Program-made: the position numbers and the translations under genes
Part shown: positions 20,657 to 29,628 of the stretch, piece after piece
How the letters are laid out: each line of letters begins with the position of its first letter
Position numbering within the stretch: the stretch's first letter is position 1
Notes under the pieces: model-generated
The model's database searches: none
What the model saw: only the letters and a program-made list of their open reading frames with translations
What the model was told of the DNA's origin: nothing
Origin: an uncultured Bacillota bacterium
Lineage (GTDB): Bacteria; Bacillota_I; Bacilli_A; RF39; UBA660
Length of the DNA stretch: 37,557 bases
NCBI GenBank assembly: GCA_945867665.1
Contig: CAMBIR010000014.1
Coordinates: 1 to 37,557, forward strand
Reading direction: 5' to 3'

Positions 20657-20853
20657 TATTTATCAATCCCTGTTTGATTAATTGTTGAACTATTTATATC
20701 GCTTACTTCTTGTTCTACGGTTTCAGTCACAAAATCATATTGGTTTATATACCATATCCAAACAACATTTGTACCTACTAAAGCAACAATTAATATAATT
20801 ATAGTCCAGAACATTTTTTTAATAATACTACTTGCTAAACTTTCTTCTTTCAT
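20656..20853 (-). CDS. Small single-pass membrane protein
   Basis: 65 residues: MKEESLASSIIKKMFWTIII with membrane segment about 13-38, then an acidic Gln/Asp/Ser tail outside (TVEQEVSDINSS). I recall the pattern EESLA-SIIK...ALxGTNxxWI in many gut Bacillota phages next to lysis and tail genes. Possibly a spanin-like or holin-accessory protein; not established. Confidence 0.65.
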   Translation of the reverse strand: MKEESLASSIIKKMFWTIIILIVALVGTNVVWIWYINQYDFVTETVEQEVSDINSSTINQTGIDK

Positions 20854-20876
20854 ATTATCCCCTCCTTTTGCCGACT

Positions 20877-20904
20877 ATTATAATACTTCATGTGAAAATG
20901 TCAA
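20877..20904 (-). promoter_or_regulatory. Internal late promoter
   Basis: TTGACA (consensus), 16-nt spacer, TATAAT (consensus), minus strand, feeding the membrane protein, micro-protein and HTH genes. Confidence 0.75.
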
Positions 20905-20906
20905 TT

Positions 20907-21203
20907 TTAATCCTTAATTGGTAATTTTGCAAACTTTGGTTCTATGTCATGCTTTATAAATGAATTGCCGCCAAGTTCTGTATAACTTTCAAACATATCG
21001 TACCAAGTTTCTTTTATGTTTTTAGGGACACTTCCTAATTCAGAATAAACATAGTATTGATTGAGCAAATTACTTTTTAAAATGTTTCTTAAAGCCTTAT
21101 TTTGTACGTTATCCCTATCTTTGTATCCTTTTAACAATTTTATTAAATAACCAATTATAAGACCAGTAATAGTGCTTAATGTTGTTGTTAAAATAGTACT
21201 CAT
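20907..21203 (-). CDS. Holin-like/minor membrane phage protein
   Basis: 98 residues: one N-terminal membrane segment (TTTLSTITGLIIGYLIKLLK), basic loop, then a soluble helical domain (KALRNILKSNLLNQYYVYSE, TWYDMFESYTELGGN, KFAKLPIKD). The combination of an N-terminal anchor with YxELG-N and LP at the end is a widespread phage family often called holin-like. With a clearer holin at 16249, an anti-holin or accessory role is possible. Confidence 0.6.
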   Translation of the reverse strand: MSTILTTTLSTITGLIIGYLIKLLKGYKDRDNVQNKALRNILKSNLLNQYYVYSELGSVPKNIKETWYDMFESYTELGGNSFIKHDIEPKFAKLPIKD

Positions 21204-21224
21204 TTTTTTATCCTTTCTAAATTT

Positions 21225-21253
21225 ATTCTATCATGGTTTTATCATTTTGCCAA
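21225..21253 (-). promoter_or_regulatory. Internal late promoter
   Basis: TTGGCA, 17-nt spacer, TAGAAT with extended TG, minus strand, upstream of the gene at 21203. Confidence 0.5.
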
Positions 21254-21256
21254 ATA

Positions 21257-21760
21257 TTAAGCAATTCTCTTCCAATAAGCGACTACTTGATATGGTTGTA
21301 AGTTGTTATGAGGTTGTGAGCCACCAACTATTCCAGTCACTAATGGGGCTCTATTCTGTTCAAAACTATCTTCTAATTTAGCATAAGTACCATTAATTGA
21401 GCCACTATTTCCTGTAATGGCTTGGTTTCTGTTGCCGTCATTAGTAATAAAATATTCATCATGTTCATGTGATGGTATTTCAGCAACTGTTAAAGTATGT
21501 GTTTTTTCTCCGCCTGTTTTTCCTATGATATTAAAATCAGTATCGTTACTATCAATACCTACTGGTGTCATACCTACAAGTGTACGTTCCCAAGTAAAGC
21601 CTAAATAATTACTGAAGTCTGTATTTGTAAAATCTATAAATCCTCTACCAATAGGAAAAATATCGTTATAAATATTATATATTCCATCTTCAATATGTTT
21701 CATTTTTTCGGCAGTGGCGATTGTTTCGCCATTAACCCAATTTTGACGTTCATAAGCCAT
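21257..21760 (-). CDS. Tail collar/baseplate receptor-binding protein
   Basis: 167 residues. N-terminus MAYERQNWVNGETIATAEKM then HIEDGIYNI is the short anchor used by many Bacillota phage fibres. The rest is a phage tail-collar-like domain: GKTGGEKTHTLTVAEIPSHE, a loop of Asn/Gly/Ser, and the closing PHNNLQPYQVVAYWKRI. It probably forms the tip that meets the host surface. The HNH gene separates it from the tail-hub gene. Confidence 0.85.
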   Translation of the reverse strand: MAYERQNWVNGETIATAEKMKHIEDGIYNIYNDIFPIGRGFIDFTNTDFSNYLGFTWERTLVGMTPVGIDSNDTDFNIIGKTGGEKTHTLTVAEIPSHEHDEYFITNDGNRNQAITGNSGSINGTYAKLEDSFEQNRAPLVTGIVGGSQPHNNLQPYQVVAYWKRIA

Positions 21761-21773
21761 AAAAATTCCTCCT

Positions 21774-22472
21774 TTAATTTATTTTATAATTAATTTTAGA
21801 CCCTTTTTTTAAATTATCTTTTGCTTTTAATAATTGCAAATTAGTATAATGATTTAATTTTATCAGTTCTTCTTCGGTTTTAGCATATTTTAATGGTTTT
21901 TTATGGTCTATATGTATTGGTTCTATACCATCCCATTCATATCCATAATTATCTTTAAATGTTTGTAATAAATATTTATTAAAATATTCAAAATCGCATC
22001 CTAATATTTCTTGTGTACGTTTACTTTTATATACGCCTTTTTCATTAAAAGCCTTAATAATTAAACTTCTAATCGTTGTTTTTAATTTAAAAATAGGGTC
22101 GTTTTTTCTTTTATTAATTTTATATATTCTATTATACTCTCTGTATTTTTCTTTATTTTTTAAATAGTATTCTTTTTTTGATTTAACTATTCTTTCCTTA
22201 TTTTTTTGATAATATTTTCCCCTTCTTTCAATTTCTTTTTCTATATTGTTTTTTCTATATACAAGGGTTTTCTCTATTATTTCTTTTCTATGATTTAAAT
22301 AATACTTATGTTGTTGCCCTTTTATTTTATCTTTATGTAATTTGTTATATTCTCTCATTCTAGCATTAATACAATCTTTGCAAATGCTATTATAGTTATG
22401 AGTATCTTTTCTTAAACTAAATCTTTCTATTGGCTTTTCTTTTTTACATTTATTACAAATTTTAACATCCAT
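21774..22472 (-). CDS. HNH homing endonuclease with N-terminal zinc ribbon
   Basis: 232 residues. N-terminal zinc knuckles KICNKC and SICKDC (C6, C9, C31, C34) bind DNA in this endonuclease class. A long basic helix follows with repeated YYxKNKE units (GKYYQKNKERI, EYYLKNKEKY). The C-terminal HNH is PIHIDHKKPLK...HYTNLQLLKAKDN. It lies between tail hub and collar genes, both of which are complete, so it is free-standing. It has its own promoter (22488-22516). Confidence 0.88.
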   Translation of the reverse strand: MDVKICNKCKKEKPIERFSLRKDTHNYNSICKDCINARMREYNKLHKDKIKGQQHKYYLNHRKEIIEKTLVYRKNNIEKEIERRGKYYQKNKERIVKSKKEYYLKNKEKYREYNRIYKINKRKNDPIFKLKTTIRSLIIKAFNEKGVYKSKRTQEILGCDFEYFNKYLLQTFKDNYGYEWDGIEPIHIDHKKPLKYAKTEEELIKLNHYTNLQLLKAKDNLKKGSKINYKIN

Positions 22473-22487
22473 AATACCACCATACTA

Positions 22488-22516
22488 ATTATATAATGTA
22501 TTGTTTATTTCGTCAA
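22488..22516 (-). promoter_or_regulatory. Promoter of the tail-region HNH gene
   Basis: TTGACG, 17-nt spacer, TATAAT on the minus strand, about 15 nt before the start codon. Confidence 0.65.
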
Positions 22517-22567
22517 ATTTTGTTTTATATAAGCCATTATTTATCATTCCTTTCCATTTTTTAAACT

Positions 22568-24949
22568 TTAAATTGTAGTATAGCCAAGAATATTTAATTG
22601 TAATATTGCTAAACCTGTATCTTTTTGTATTCTATCGCTATCTCCACTAGGCATACTATCGCTAGTTTGAAGTAATAAAATATTATGCCCTTTTTTTAAA
22701 TATGCTGATATATCTGTTCCATTAATCGTATCTACTTGCCCAATTGATTGTTTACTTGGTGTCCAACCACTATTTCCAAACGCTGGTATAACGTCAATAT
22801 CAGATTGATTAACTATTATTTCAACATTAGAACAATCAACTGTATAACTTTTGCCATCTTTATATTTATATAAGTTAATATTCTTTGCGTATCCAGCAAC
22901 ATTAGTATCTTCATAAGTCCATTCTGCCGTTGAATGCTTGACAATTGGTATAGCACTGATTATTTTAAAATTGTCTGGTATATATATATCTAAAAATGTA
23001 TCTTTGTATATTACAATTGGGTTACCAGAAGAAGTGTAACCATTTGTTCCAAAACCTAATTTTTGATAACTTGCTAATTGCCCTGATGAATTAAAAAATA
23101 AATTTGTTAAAACACCACTTGCATTAATTAAATCTTTCTTATTTTCCTCAGTTCCGATTGTTATCTTCATTTTCTCCGTGGTTACATTAAACTCAGCAGA
23201 ATTGAAGTTTATTGCTTTACTAGCATTTATTAACACTTCACCAGTCGACTTAGTATTAATGCTCGCTATCAATGCGTCGCCGTTATCAAGTATCTCACGC
23301 TTGCTTTCAATAAGAACTTCATCAGTTGCAATTTTAATTGAACTTTGAACGTCAACTTGCGTTGCAAATGTACTTGTATATTCATTTTGTGTTAAATATT
23401 CCACGTTCAAATGTAACGTTTCATAATTTGTATATATTTTATAGTCGCCTTCGGGAACTTCTATTATAAAATCTTTTAAATCTATTGTATAAGGTGTTTC
23501 TAAAACATATTTATTTCCTTTGTCATCTATTCCTATTTTCTTTGTGATACTACATTTTCCATCAAGATATTCAAATGTATCGTGTACTGTGCCAATTTGA
23601 TATAGATTTTTCATATCATCTAGTATATATTCTCTATACACTTCATTATTTTGTTCAACTATAATTTTAAAATTATTGACTTTAAATTGTCCAATTATTA
23701 TATTCCCTATAATTGGCAATTCCATATAACCATACATGTCAAGTTTATGCAAATTTCCTTTATAACTATTTGTTATATTTACAAAGCCAACGCCACTAGC
23801 AGTGCTTGATATATCTACTACTTTATTAGCAAGTGCATTTATTTCTTTTTGCTGTTTGTCAACAATCAGTGAAACATTATTAATTCTTCTATCAGTTTTA
23901 TCTGCTTTAGTATAATCAGTTTCAGTTTCCTCCGGCATATCAGTATGAATATTCTCTACAAGCCCTTGAGTAACTTCAAGTTCATCATTAAGCATAACAC
24001 ACGAATAAGTGTTATCTCCAATTTCTACATTGTATCTATCACACAATTCTAAGTAAGCAATTCCTGTACTTGCAAAATCATTTATATAGTATTCTAACCC
24101 ATCAAGTTTATTTAATATTTCTGGAAGATAATCACTTCTATCATTCCAATTCATTATTTGATTGTCGACTATTTTTAACTCGCATAGTCCATTTGCTTGT
24201 ACGCTTTCTTCATCTTGCAAATAGACATTATCACTTTCAGCAGAACGACTTAATACAATTGAATTTACAGGTCCATTTTTTTGTCCAAAATTTACATTAA
24301 TATCTTTTAAATATTCTTCATCAATTGTATCAACAGCATTGTTAGAAATATATCTTAATTCCAACTCATCATTTTCATTTAAGCAAATTGTACTTGCTGT
24401 TACTTGAGCCAATTCATCTAATATATCTCTGTATGTATAATCAAGCCCAACATATAATTCTTGTTTTATCATTCTGCTATAATTGACAAAATTATCATTC
24501 GCATTTTTAAATTGTAGCCCCAATTTGTTACATAAGGCTTTCAAATAATCTCTAACACTTATTGGATAAGCAACTCCTAAATCTTCATTTTGTTTCATTG
24601 AATAAAGCATTTTGTCATAGCAAACAATTTTATAACTATCATAATCTTCTTGTTTTTCGCTTGAATAAACAACATAATTCCCAAAATCTAAATATTCAAA
24701 TTTTCCATCTACTAAAACACCAAATTTATAATTTATACTTGTTCCAATTGGAATGTCAATATTGCTATCTACATCAAGCTGTTTCATTACTGACTTTAAA
24801 ATTGAACCTTGAAAGGTGGGAGTAACACCATTCAAATTTTCACTTGTTAGTGTTTGTGTTACTCCATTTAATTTATAAGTAATAATGCTATCTAGTTGTC
24901 TACCAAAAGAACCAATTTCTTCTTTAAATCTATTAGTATGTACTTTCAT
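22568..24949 (-). CDS. Tail hub protein (Tal/prophage endopeptidase-tail type)
   Basis: 793 residues. The first 350 have the Tal/gp27-like hub layout: a strand-rich start (RFKEEIGSFGRQLDSIITYK), YKIVCYDKMLYSM, VRDYLKALCNKLGLQF, YTYRDILDELAQVTAST and ELCDRYNVEIGD. A helical linker (DRRINNVSLIVDKQQKEINA) and a long beta-rich C-terminus follow that can carry receptor or wall contacts. It makes the ring-to-fibre transition at the tail tip. Start ATG behind AAGGAGGG. It overlaps the preceding gene by one base. Confidence 0.85.
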   Translation of the reverse strand: MKVHTNRFKEEIGSFGRQLDSIITYKLNGVTQTLTSENLNGVTPTFQGSILKSVMKQLDVDSNIDIPIGTSINYKFGVLVDGKFEYLDFGNYVVYSSEKQEDYDSYKIVCYDKMLYSMKQNEDLGVAYPISVRDYLKALCNKLGLQFKNANDNFVNYSRMIKQELYVGLDYTYRDILDELAQVTASTICLNENDELELRYISNNAVDTIDEEYLKDINVNFGQKNGPVNSIVLSRSAESDNVYLQDEESVQANGLCELKIVDNQIMNWNDRSDYLPEILNKLDGLEYYINDFASTGIAYLELCDRYNVEIGDNTYSCVMLNDELEVTQGLVENIHTDMPEETETDYTKADKTDRRINNVSLIVDKQQKEINALANKVVDISSTASGVGFVNITNSYKGNLHKLDMYGYMELPIIGNIIIGQFKVNNFKIIVEQNNEVYREYILDDMKNLYQIGTVHDTFEYLDGKCSITKKIGIDDKGNKYVLETPYTIDLKDFIIEVPEGDYKIYTNYETLHLNVEYLTQNEYTSTFATQVDVQSSIKIATDEVLIESKREILDNGDALIASINTKSTGEVLINASKAINFNSAEFNVTTEKMKITIGTEENKKDLINASGVLTNLFFNSSGQLASYQKLGFGTNGYTSSGNPIVIYKDTFLDIYIPDNFKIISAIPIVKHSTAEWTYEDTNVAGYAKNINLYKYKDGKSYTVDCSNVEIIVNQSDIDVIPAFGNSGWTPSKQSIGQVDTINGTDISAYLKKGHNILLLQTSDSMPSGDSDRIQKDTGLAILQLNILGYTTI

Positions 24950-25329
24950 TATGCCCTCCTTTTAGTAGATATGAAAGATATTTGAAATCCCTCGTTTTTA
25001 ATATGTCCTATAATTCCTTTATTAACAACTTCGTAATCGCCAGTATATGTAGTCATTGTTGTCATTGCTTTTTTGTTAGGGTCATAATATTGTACTGTTT
25101 GTCTTGAACTATCAAGAATTGGTGTTAATAGTTCTAATTCGCTTTTAGTTAATTTCCTGAATTGAACTACTATTTTAGGGAATATGCCAACTAAAGTTCC
25201 ACTTTGAGTTCCAGCCAAATTTCTTCCACTATCGCTACTCCATAATTTATTATAACTATAAGTGGCTTGAACTATATATTTGCCAAGATTAATGTTATTT
25301 ACTATTAAACTATTTTTATCTATAAACAT
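24949..25329 (-). CDS. Minor tail protein (Dit-like position)
   Basis: 126 residues, beta-rich: MFIDKNSLIVNNINLGKYIV, KIVVQFRKLTKSELELLTPI, QTVQYYDPNKKAMTTMTTYT and GFQISFISTKRR. Lying between tape measure and tail hub, it holds the place of the distal tail protein but is shorter than typical Dit. I recall similar short proteins in this phage group (DUF6711-like). It probably joins the tube to the hub. Confidence 0.7.
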   Translation of the reverse strand: MFIDKNSLIVNNINLGKYIVQATYSYNKLWSSDSGRNLAGTQSGTLVGIFPKIVVQFRKLTKSELELLTPILDSSRQTVQYYDPNKKAMTTMTTYTGDYEVVNKGIIGHIKNEGFQISFISTKRRA

Positions 25330-25337
25330 ATAACCAC

Positions 25338-26975
25338 CTACCTATTAAATGCGAAGTCGTTAGTATTATTTACTTTTTGTAATTCTCTACTAATTACTCG
25401 CCCATTCATTGTATTTGTAATATTTGCATTGATTGTAACATATCTACCAATTGCCTCTCCTAACAATTGCATTTGTTGACTATCAGTTAAAGGTATAACA
25501 CCCTCGGCTCTATTTTCGCCACCAATTGCTTGTCCGTAGCCTATTGGCACTCCTCTACCGGGTTGATTAATAATACCACCTTTTGCAAGTTTAGGTATTC
25601 TAGGTATCTTAATATTATTCATAGTCCAATTCTTGCCAGTTATTTTACCAGCAGCAACTATCAAACCTCTTATTGGCAATATAAAGGAATTGAACCCGTT
25701 AATAACAGCATTTAACACACTTATTATTATATTTCCTATGCCTTTCATTGCCGAATTTATACCATTTTTAAAGTCGCCTTTAAATATTTTTATTATACCA
25801 TCTAATATTTGTTTTACACCTCTAAAAAGTCCTTCAAATAAATCTAAACTATTTCTTATAACTCCGCTTATTGATTTTCCGACTAATCCAAAATTATCTT
25901 CTAGCCATTGACAAATATTTAGCATAAATCCTTTTATTTTTTCCCAATTAGATATTATCAAGCCAACTATTGCTGCAATAGCACCGCCAACAGCAACAGG
26001 CCATGCCCCAAATATTATAGCAACTCCAGCAACAGCAATACCTATTCCAGTTATTATTTTTCCAAAATTTTCAAAACTAGGGTCTTGCAAATATTTAATA
26101 ATACTTTTTATTCCATAAATAACTCCAGCAATTGCTAAGCCTATGCCTAAAGATTTAATTCCTTTTAAACCTAATTTCCAAGCCAATATCCCTACATTAA
26201 CTCCAGCAAAAACTGATAATATTAAATCTTTATTATTTACTATCCATTTTAGCCATTGTGGAACTTCTCCTTGAATGCCAATTAAATCAATATTTGGAGC
26301 AGTAATATCAGCACCACCACCACTTTTTGTGTCTTGCAAAACATTCATTTCATCAAAACTAGCAGTAGTTTTTTGTAGTTCTTCATTTAACCCTTTTGCA
26401 CCTTTTTGAGCATTTTTGAAAGCGTCTGCAGTTTTAAATAAATTCTTGCCAGTCCAAGCCTTTGCTATGTAATTAACATATTGTAATAACTTAACGACAG
26501 CATTTAAAATCCATTCTACAATTGGTTTTAATGTATATGCTAGTGCGTATTTAATATAATCAATGTTGTTTTTCATACCATCTTCATATTGTGAGATAGT
26601 ACTCATTGCACTTCTAACAGCCATATAAGCAGAGCGAACCCCAAATATTGCCAAGCCCCATTTTGCGACTTTTTTTACGGTTTTAGTTAAGCCTTTGTTG
26701 ACATTATCTATTCCGGCTTGAACTCCACTTAAATCAAGTTTGCCCATTTGTGCCTGCTCTTGGTTTAATTTTGTTTGCTTTTTTCGTAAATTATCAAGTC
26801 TAATTTCAAGTCTTTCATAATCGGCTTCAAGTTTTTGAGTGTCGCCTACTTCAAAACCCATATCTGCTTGTTTTAACTTATCTTCAATTTCTTGCATTTG
26901 ACTTTCAACATAATCTATTTGTGCATCAAATGATTTTGTATTTAAATCACAGCCAATTACAACTTTTCCATCCAT
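25338..26975 (-). CDS. Tape measure protein
   Basis: 545 residues: N-terminal coiled coil (VESQMQEIEDKLKQADMGFE, YERLEIRLDNLRKKQTKLNQ), then hydrophobic Gly/Ala/Ile segments (IGIAVAGVAIIFGAWPVAVG) and a C-terminal PKLAKGGIINQPGRGVPI motif common in tape measures. By the usual scale of about 0.15 nm per residue it predicts a short tail of about 80 nm (estimate). It sets tail length and enters the host membrane at ejection. No lysin motif is visible. Confidence 0.9.
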   Translation of the reverse strand: MDGKVVIGCDLNTKSFDAQIDYVESQMQEIEDKLKQADMGFEVGDTQKLEADYERLEIRLDNLRKKQTKLNQEQAQMGKLDLSGVQAGIDNVNKGLTKTVKKVAKWGLAIFGVRSAYMAVRSAMSTISQYEDGMKNNIDYIKYALAYTLKPIVEWILNAVVKLLQYVNYIAKAWTGKNLFKTADAFKNAQKGAKGLNEELQKTTASFDEMNVLQDTKSGGGADITAPNIDLIGIQGEVPQWLKWIVNNKDLILSVFAGVNVGILAWKLGLKGIKSLGIGLAIAGVIYGIKSIIKYLQDPSFENFGKIITGIGIAVAGVAIIFGAWPVAVGGAIAAIVGLIISNWEKIKGFMLNICQWLEDNFGLVGKSISGVIRNSLDLFEGLFRGVKQILDGIIKIFKGDFKNGINSAMKGIGNIIISVLNAVINGFNSFILPIRGLIVAAGKITGKNWTMNNIKIPRIPKLAKGGIINQPGRGVPIGYGQAIGGENRAEGVIPLTDSQQMQLLGEAIGRYVTINANITNTMNGRVISRELQKVNNTNDFAFNR

Positions 26976-26986
26976 AAAATCACCTC

Positions 26987-27586
26987 CTATTTTTTAAATC
27001 CAATGATTTCATTTAATTTATTCATGCTTTCTTCTTGTTCTTTAGTAAGTTCAACTTCCTTTTTAGTGCTTTTTAAAGCCACCATTTCTTTTGCTTTTGC
27101 CAGTCTTTCTCGCTCTTTATTATCTTTAATTTGTGATAAATCGAAAGTTCTTAAATTTCTAACTCTATTTAATACACAGCAATTGCCCAATTCACTATTT
27201 GATAGCCCTTCTAAAAGTGTATAAAACTTCCACCAGTGCATTTTTTCGGTCGTAAGGTCTATTCTATAATCACTCATAAAACTAGCTTCTATATAGTCCA
27301 TATCCTCACTAAAATCCATATCAATTTCAGTATTATTATCAACACCACTTGTATCTTTATTTAATGTTAGATATTTTATTGCTAATTCAAGAAGTTTATC
27401 CCAGTCTTGCGGATTATCTAGTCCCTCATCTCCAAATAACTTATAAATAATTGCCAAAGGTCTTTCTGTATTCCCTATGCTATCATCTTGTGCTATATTA
27501 TTGCACTCAATAGCAACTCTAAAATCGGTATTAATCTTATACTTTTTATCACCAATTTTTACATATTCTGGATTATTCAAGTACAT
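26987..27586 (-). CDS. Gp15-like tail assembly chaperone
   Basis: 199 residues from the Met at 27584-27586, behind GAGG; a longer frame to 27649 would overlap the upstream gene by 77 nt. Gp15 family features: VKIGDKKYKINTDFRVAIEC, AIIYKLFGDEGLDNPQDWDK, DYIEASFMSDYRIDLTTEK with MHWWKFYTLLEGLS, and a Lys/Glu C-terminus. It overlaps the preceding chaperone gene by 14 nt, as tail chaperone pairs do, but by overlap rather than by an evident frameshift. Confidence 0.85.
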   Translation of the reverse strand: MYLNNPEYVKIGDKKYKINTDFRVAIECNNIAQDDSIGNTERPLAIIYKLFGDEGLDNPQDWDKLLELAIKYLTLNKDTSGVDNNTEIDMDFSEDMDYIEASFMSDYRIDLTTEKMHWWKFYTLLEGLSNSELGNCCVLNRVRNLRTFDLSQIKDNKERERLAKAKEMVALKSTKKEVELTKEQEESMNKLNEIIGFKK

Positions 27587-28067
27587 TGTCCTCTTTCTTA
27601 TTTGAATACTTAGATTTAATCTTTTTAGTAATATCATCCATAGTAACATTTAATTGTGGAGCAATTTGTTTCTCAATTAATTCATCAATTTCACTTAAAG
27701 TAGTCCATCTCAACTTTCTACCATTTAATAACTTTTGAACTCCATTTTCACCCAAGAATATATTATATATCTCAACTTGTTCTTTATAAAAATTGTTAAG
27801 TGCTTTTAACTTTTCTTCTTCATTTGAACTCATCAGTTTATTGCCTTTATGGTCTTGTTTTTTTTCAATTATTGCAAATTGATTTTTAAGGTTTTGTCTA
27901 CTCTTTTTTAATCTTTCAATTATCTCTTGATATTTAAAAGGCAACTCTATATCTTCCAAATCGAACTCTAAATATTCCCCTGTGCTATTTCCCTTTTCAT
28001 CAACTATTTCCAACTTTAATATATTTTCATTTTTTAATCCTATTTTTTGAACTGTATTGTCTGTCAT
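27573..28067 (-). CDS. Tail assembly chaperone (first of the pair)
   Basis: 164 residues: IGLKNENILKLEIVDEKGNS, FDLEDIELPFKYQEIIERLK, then helices to NGRKLRWTTLSEIDELIEKQ and a charged end (KSKYSNKKEDNVLE). Position between tail tube and Gp15-like protein and the helical make-up fit the chaperone that coats the tape measure. I saw no convincing slippery site joining it to the next gene. Confidence 0.7.
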   Translation of the reverse strand: MTDNTVQKIGLKNENILKLEIVDEKGNSTGEYLEFDLEDIELPFKYQEIIERLKKSRQNLKNQFAIIEKKQDHKGNKLMSSNEEEKLKALNNFYKEQVEIYNIFLGENGVQKLLNGRKLRWTTLSEIDELIEKQIAPQLNVTMDDITKKIKSKYSNKKEDNVLE

Positions 28068-28092
28068 ACTTAATTCCTCACTTTCCTAATTA

Positions 28093-28124
28093 AAAATAAA
28101 AGGTTAGGGCTATTCACCCTAACC
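28093..28124 (-). terminator. Terminator after the tail-tube gene
   Basis: GGTTAGGG and CCCTAACC form an 8-bp stem followed by TTTTATTTTT on the minus strand. It probably lowers expression of the chaperone and later tail genes relative to the abundant tube protein. Confidence 0.85.
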
Positions 28125-28134
28125 CTCAATGGTC

Positions 28135-28632
28135 TTATTTTCCTACTTTTGGAGCAAATGTTGGAACATCTCCAGCAAATGTTACTTCTCCCTCAACAGG
28201 TTCTCCATTAAAATATAAATCATATTCTAGTACTGCATTATCTCCACCCTTTTGAGTAATTGCTATCATACCATCACTCATTTTAGCAGGATATTTTCCT
28301 TCAGATGTACCATTCCAACGGTCAATTTCAAGAATGTGTGTAACATAATTTAATTTATCGCAACCTTTGTGAGCAAACTCGAAACATGGGTCGCCTTTGT
28401 AAATCTTTTGTGATACACTACCTTGCTTTTGGTTAGAAGTATGGTCATTTCTTGCATTATCTTCTATAATCCATTTTTCTGTATCAACCTGTGGATTATA
28501 AGCAATTGCAAATTCAGTAATACCAACACCAAGTATAGCCCAATTTGGTGTTCCTTCGCTTGGAGTTGTATCTAAATAAGTTAACCATTGACTTCTGTCA
28601 ACTTTAGTAATTCCACTTGGTACTAATGCCAT
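28135..28632 (-). CDS. Major tail (tube) protein
   Basis: 165 residues: MALVPSGITKVDRSQWLTYL, then strands with WAILGVGITEFAIAYNPQVD, EKWIIEDNARNDH, SQKIYKGDPCFEFAHKGCDK and LEYDLYFNGEPVEGEVTFAG. This is the pattern of tail-tube proteins of SPP1/Listeria-type siphoviruses. It forms stacked hexamer rings round the tape measure. Strong AGGAGGAA start and a downstream terminator fit high expression. Confidence 0.85.
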   Translation of the reverse strand: MALVPSGITKVDRSQWLTYLDTTPSEGTPNWAILGVGITEFAIAYNPQVDTEKWIIEDNARNDHTSNQKQGSVSQKIYKGDPCFEFAHKGCDKLNYVTHILEIDRWNGTSEGKYPAKMSDGMIAITQKGGDNAVLEYDLYFNGEPVEGEVTFAGDVPTFAPKVGK

Positions 28633-28635
28633 ATT

Positions 28636-28833
28636 TTATTCCTCCTCTTTTCTAAAAATTTTCTTTGGTTCTTCTTTGCCAAAGTTTTGAATATCTTTAA
28701 ATGTAAGAGGTTCAATAAAACCTTTTTCGTTAAGATTAACCAAATCTTCTTTAGTTTCAACCTTAATTTCATCACCAGCTTCATACCAAGTTCCTTTATA
28801 AGAACATAATACTTTTGCTTTTATTGGTTTCAT
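28636..28833 (-). CDS. Small head-tail region protein (SH3-like)
   Basis: 65 residues: MKPIKAKVLCSYKGTWYEAG then DEIKVETKEDLVNLNEKGFI, a small beta barrel pattern, and a charged C-terminus (EEPKKIFRKEEE). Its tail resembles the tail of the small protein at 30379 (VEEPKKSFRKEN), which suggests a shared binding motif. Role in assembly unknown. Confidence 0.65.
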   Translation of the reverse strand: MKPIKAKVLCSYKGTWYEAGDEIKVETKEDLVNLNEKGFIEPLTFKDIQNFGKEEPKKIFRKEEE

Positions 28834-28834
28834 T

Positions 28835-29278
28835 TTAACCCTCCCTATAAACTATTTGTAATTGAATGTCAAACACAGCAGTTTTCCCACTTGCGTCAGC
28901 GCTATTAAAAGTCCCTTGATTTAAACATTCAATACTTTCTATATTATCAATTTCAGGCAAAATGCCATTATCATTATTAGAATTTATTATTTTTTGGAAT
29001 GCTTCAAAAAAGCCTATGTTTTTAAGATTGCTTAATCGGTCGCTAGAATATGGATTTCTACTTCTAAATGAATACACATCTCGGCAAATTTTAGTTCCAG
29101 TTAGCCAAGTTTCCACTTCACTAGCAGTCGGTATTTTATCAAGAGAATAATTATTAACATCTATTCCTAAAAAGTCGGCATTTATTTTTTTATACTTGCT
29201 ATTTAATTCTTCAAGTATAGATTCTAAATACTTGCCAAGTTTAGCAATTCTAGTATCATTAACATCAATAATAGCCAT
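28835..29278 (-). CDS. Minor capsid 3-like/tail terminator protein
   Basis: 147 residues: IAKLGKYLESILEELNSKYK, PTASEVETWLTGTKICRDVY, RLSNLKNIGFFEAFQKIINS and a closing beta strand (TAVFDIQLQIVYREG). These match the Minor_capsid_3 family, which by gene order is the tail terminator that joins tail tube and head. It touches the minor capsid 2-like gene with one base of overlap. Confidence 0.75.
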   Translation of the reverse strand: MAIIDVNDTRIAKLGKYLESILEELNSKYKKINADFLGIDVNNYSLDKIPTASEVETWLTGTKICRDVYSFRSRNPYSSDRLSNLKNIGFFEAFQKIINSNNDNGILPEIDNIESIECLNQGTFNSADASGKTAVFDIQLQIVYREG

Positions 29279-29628
29279 TATTTGCCTCCTTTATTAACGT
29301 AATTTTGCACTTCGGCAACTACATCTTGTATTTCAGCACTTACCATACGTTTGTCCCAATAAGGTCCTGTGCCTGGTGTTGTATAATTAGTAACTTTATG
29401 ACTTCCGTCTTTTCTTTCACCATAATATTGGTAACCGGCATATTCTTGCTCATAAGTTATGCTATTACTATCAATAGTAACATTTTCTCTTAATATTCCA
29501 TTATCTTTAGGAACATATTTGTCCATATACCTATAACAAGTGTTTGTGAAAAACTTTTGTACTTTGCCATTTGGCTCAATACCTAAATTTGCCTTTATAA
29601 CACTTGTAGGTTGCATTTTTACTGGCAT
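29278..29628 (-). CDS. Minor capsid 2-like (head closure/tail joining) protein
   Basis: 116 residues: NGKVQKFFTNTCYRYMDKYV, PKDNGILRENVTID, YEQEYAGYQYYGERKDGSHK and GPYWDKRMVSAEIQDVVAEV. The YVP-G-LR and Y-Y-G...PGTGPYWDKR pattern is that of Minor_capsid_2 proteins (HK97 gp10-like). Stop and start overlap its neighbours, so the connector genes are translated as a block. Confidence 0.85.
   Translation of the reverse strand: MPVKMQPTSVIKANLGIEPNGKVQKFFTNTCYRYMDKYVPKDNGILRENVTIDSNSITYEQEYAGYQYYGERKDGSHKVTNYTTPGTGPYWDKRMVSAEIQDVVAEVQNYVNKGGK

Noticed and set aside
27560-27600. Frameshift fusion of the two tail chaperones
   Set aside because: The genes overlap by 14 nt and the second has its own GAGG site and ATG; no convincing slippery sequence was seen.
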